Shown in pieces: positions 61,801 through 64,000 of a stretch of 64,000 bases of DNA (the first letter of the stretch is position 1; each line of letters begins with the position of its first letter). The notes beneath the pieces are model-generated. The model was not told where the DNA came from. It was given only the letters and a program-made list of their open reading frames with translations, and ran no database searches. Position numbers and translations under genes: made by a program. The stretch is from positions 186,001 to 250,000 of the forward strand of contig NZ_LXFU01000050.1 in assembly GCF_001657485.1 (NCBI RefSeq), in the 5' to 3' direction. The DNA is from Rhizobium sp. WYCCWR10014 (lineage in GTDB: Bacteria > Pseudomonadota > Alphaproteobacteria > Rhizobiales > Rhizobiaceae).

Positions 61801-62046
61801 TGTCGTTCCCTTGTTGTTGATTGAGACAGTAGCGAAGCTTAAACCCCTTGCCTAAGACCGATTATCTCTGGAGCAATAAGCAACGGTTATGGAGCCCGCG
61901 CAGGCTGCTGAAGAAGAGAAAGAGCTGATGCCGGGCATCGTCTTGCGGCGTCCGGGCCTGAGGAAAGCAGCGACGGCGTCGCGTTGCAAAAGCAGTGCGT
62001 GTCTGCAAATGTAAGCAGCGCAGATCAGAACGGTACCTCGATCCTC

Positions 62047-62952
62047 ATGGACATCAGACGCCTCAAATCTTTCATCGTGATCGTCGACAGCGGCAGCATC
62101 ACGCGAGCGGCGGACCTTTTGCATATCGCCCAGCCGGCGCTCAGTCAGCAGCTTGCGGCACTGGAGGAGCATTTTGGCCACAAGCTGCTGATCCGCAGCC
62201 AGCAGGGCGTCAGCATGACCGATGCGGGACATGCGGTGTATCGCCATGCGCAGATTATCCTTCGGCAGATGGAGCAGGCGCAAGCGGATGCATCCGCAGC
62301 CGGCAATTCGCTTGCCGGGCGTGTGTCCGTCGGCCTCGTGCCCTTCAGCAGTGCGGCCACGCTGTCGGTCGACCTCCTGGCGGAGACCCGCAAACGACAT
62401 CCCGGTATTCTGCTGCACCTGACCGAAAGTGTCGGCCAGACCTATAGCCAGATGATCATGAATGGCCGGCTGGAGATGGCGCTTCTCCATGGAACCGGAC
62501 CGATCAAGGGTGTCCGGTTCGAGCCGATCCTGAGCGAAGAGTTTTTCCTTGTCGCGCATCGGGACTTTGCCATCGAAGCGGATGCGAAACCGGTTCCGCT
62601 CAATGCTCTGGACGGAATACCGCTGCTGCTGCCGCCGGCCTATAATTTCGTCCGCCGCGCGGTCGATACCGCCTTCACGCGCACGCGAACCAATTTGAAA
62701 GTCGTGGCGGAAGTCGAGATCGTCCGCACGCTGGCCCGCGCGGTGGGCAGCGGTCTCGGCGCGACGATCATGCCGAAAGCCATCGCCGACCGCATCGTAT
62801 CGGAATCGAGTGAGCCGCTGATCTGCCGGCTCGTGTCGCCGCGGATCGAAGAAACCCTGTCGCTGTGCGTTTCCGACCAGAATCCCCTATCGGAACCGGC
62901 CCTCGCCGTCAGAGACATCCTTCTCGAGCTGACGGCGCGGCTTAAAAGCTAG
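62047..62952 (+). CDS. LysR family transcriptional regulator
   Basis: A 301-residue LysR-type regulator. The winged helix is MDIRRLKSFIVIVDSGSITRAADLLHIAQPALSQQLAALEEHFG, followed by the effector domain (VGLVPFSSAATLSVDLLAETRKRHPG). It resembles Nac/CbbR-type members. I chose ATG 62047, the usual LysR N-terminus; a 21-residue upstream extension from 61984 is possible. It is divergent from the SDR-ABC-RraA operon and is its likely activator. Confidence 0.89.
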   Translation: MDIRRLKSFIVIVDSGSITRAADLLHIAQPALSQQLAALEEHFGHKLLIRSQQGVSMTDAGHAVYRHAQIILRQMEQAQADASAAGNSLAGRVSVGLVPFSSAATLSVDLLAETRKRHPGILLHLTESVGQTYSQMIMNGRLEMALLHGTGPIKGVRFEPILSEEFFLVAHRDFAIEADAKPVPLNALDGIPLLLPPAYNFVRRAVDTAFTRTRTNLKVVAEVEIVRTLARAVGSGLGATIMPKAIADRIVSESSEPLICRLVSPRIEETLSLCVSDQNPLSEPALAVRDILLELTARLKS

Positions 62953-63034
62953 AGCATGATGCCGAAAAGTGTGAGCGGTTTTCGGACGACATCATGCTCC
63001 CTTCCTTTGCTTTAGATCTGAATTCAGATCTAAA
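62952..63034. repeat. RIME-like intergenic repeat with two palindromes
   Basis: GAGCATGATG and CATCATGCTC (62952-62999) enclose CCGAAAA/TTTTCGG, giving a long stem-loop. A perfect 24-bp palindrome, built on AGATCTGAATTCAGATCT, follows at 63011-63034. Elements with this GAGCATGATG-CCGAAAA-TTTTCGG-CATCATGCTC form are common between genes in Rhizobium and relatives. Here it separates the LysR gene from the convergent aminotransferase gene and may also terminate transcription. Confidence 0.7.
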
Positions 63035-63046
63035 GTGCGACGCCGA

Positions 63047-64000
63047 TCAGCGCATATCCTTGCAGAATTGAGCTATGCGCGCGCATCCTTCGCCGAGTTT
63101 TTCCATGCTCGTCGCGTAGGAAATACGGAAGAATGGGCTCATTCCGTAAGCCGCTCCTTGCACGGTCGCGACATGATGCTCGTCGACGAGCGCCATGACG
63201 AAATCGACATCGGTCTCGATCTTTCGACCGCCCTTGCTGGTCTTGCCGATCAGCCCCGAGATATTCGGGTAGATGTAGAAGGCGCCTTCGGGCCGATGGC
63301 AGCGCAGCCCTTCCACCTCAGACAATCTGTCGAGAACGAAGTCGCGTCTTTCCTTGTAGATCGCCGCACGCTCCTTCAAGAGATCCTGAGGCCCGTCCAG
63401 GGCTGCGGTCGCCGCAGCCTGGGTCAGCGTCGCGATGCCGCCACCATTCTGTCCGTTGACGTTGCTGACGGCGGAGATCAGGTCTTTCGGCCCGGCACAA
63501 AAGCCGAGCCGCCAGCCTGTCATCGCGTACGCCTTGGAAACGCCGTTCATCGTCAGGACGCGATCATAGAGCCTGGGCTCGACTTCGGCGATCGTGCAGA
63601 ACTGGAAGTCGTCATAGACCAGGTGTTCATAGATATCGTCGGTCATGATCCAGACATTGGGATGACGCAGCATGACCTCGGCGATGGCAGCCATCTCCGC
63701 CCGGGAGCAGGCGGCTCCGGTCGGATTGTTCGGGAAATTCAGGAAGAGCCAATTGGTGCGCGGCGTGATCGCCGCCTCCAGATCCTCGGGACGCAGCTTG
63801 AAGCCGGCCTGCTCGTGGCAGGGGACGGCGACCGGGACACCGCCGGCGAATTTGACGATATCGGCATAGCTGACCCAAGAGGGTGTCGGAATAACAACCT
63901 CGTCGCCCGGATTGCAGGTTGCCAGCATGGCGTTGAAGATCACCTGCTTGCCGCCACCCGACACCACGATCTGGCTGGCATCATAGTCGAGATTGTTGTC
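63047..64000 (-). CDS. Aspartate-type (class I/II) aminotransferase, N-terminus outside window
   Basis: The last about 317 residues are visible; the gene starts beyond 64000. Motifs are PTPSWVSYADIVKFAGG, FPNNPTGAACSRAEM, DDIYEHLVYDDFQF and the PLP-binding MNGVSKAYAMTGWRLGFCAGP with the Schiff-base Lys. FFRISYAT near the C-terminus carries the Arg for the substrate carboxylate. The sequence is typical of rhizobial aspartate aminotransferases (AatA). It is convergent with the LysR gene, separated by the repeat element, and may be independent of the ABC operon. Confidence 0.9.
   Translation of the reverse strand, partial: DNNLDYDASQIVVSGGGKQVIFNAMLATCNPGDEVVIPTPSWVSYADIVKFAGGVPVAVPCHEQAGFKLRPEDLEAAITPRTNWLFLNFPNNPTGAACSRAEMAAIAEVMLRHPNVWIMTDDIYEHLVYDDFQFCTIAEVEPRLYDRVLTMNGVSKAYAMTGWRLGFCAGPKDLISAVSNVNGQNGGGIATLTQAAATAALDGPQDLLKERAAIYKERRDFVLDRLSEVEGLRCHRPEGAFYIYPNISGLIGKTSKGGRKIETDVDFVMALVDEHHVATVQGAAYGMSPFFRISYATSMEKLGEGCARIAQFCKDMR

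Noticed and set aside
1..64000. tRNA or rRNA genes, CRISPR arrays, insertion sequences
   Set aside because: No tRNA T-loop/CCA pattern, no regularly spaced direct repeats, no transposase motifs or terminal inverted repeats were seen.

Overview
The window is high-GC DNA with dense, often overlapping operons. It looks like an alphaproteobacterium of the Rhizobium group, most probably Rhizobium leguminosarum/etli or a close relative. The reasons are the very high density of ABC importers paired with catabolic enzymes, a MctP/MctSR-type monocarboxylate system, a CheR-tethered chemoreceptor and a RIME-like intergenic repeat near 62952. The content is accessory and catabolic, with no ribosomal, tRNA or replication genes, so a chromid or large plasmid is likely but not shown.

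Region by region. (1) 1-11333: an acyl-CoA module (acyl-CoA dehydrogenase end, ADP-forming acyl-CoA synthetase, crotonase-family CaiD-like dehydratase) runs into a peptide/nickel-type ABC importer with a Tat-signal binding protein, a CocE-type hydrolase and, convergently, an HSL-type esterase. The double ATPase is split by an apparent one-base loss near 7553. (2) 11559-14200: an ECF sigma factor overlaps a membrane-anchored von Willebrand A protein. (3) 14260-25264: an L-idonate/gluconate/ketogluconate cluster (SMP-30 lactonase, LacI-type regulator, idonate dehydrogenase, 2-hydroxyacid dehydrogenase, gluconate 5-dehydrogenase, gluconokinase, beta-hydroxyacid dehydrogenase, sugar ABC importer). 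Three near-identical ATGTTATCGATAACAT palindromes tie it together. (4) 25372-30673 and 42230-46352: two sulfonate-type ABC importers, each with bacterial-luciferase-like FMN monooxygenases and each preceded by the same 17-base motif. (5) 31202-37214: a chemoreceptor, then MctP symporter, DUF3311 partner and the MctSR two-component pair. (6) 37336-42033: an Lrp-type regulator divergent from an amino-acid ABC importer and a homocysteine S-methyltransferase-family enzyme. A small fragment of a ClC-type channel gene follows.

(7) 46644-57001: an IclR regulator divergent from a ribose-type ABC importer. In the same tight operon come an amidohydrolase, a PLP enzyme of the D-threonine aldolase/D-serine dehydratase fold, a RidA protein and a DoeB-like deacylase. 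A frameshifted TIM-barrel-like gene points the other way and has a similar upstream site. This is the best candidate for an undescribed catabolic pathway. (8) 57174-61800: a leftward operon of SDR, amino-acid ABC importer and RraA-family aldolase, divergent from a LysR regulator. (9) The window ends inside an aspartate-type aminotransferase.

Two genes (6736-8363 and 55848-57001) are each one base short of an intact frame, which suggests either recent decay or sequence errors.
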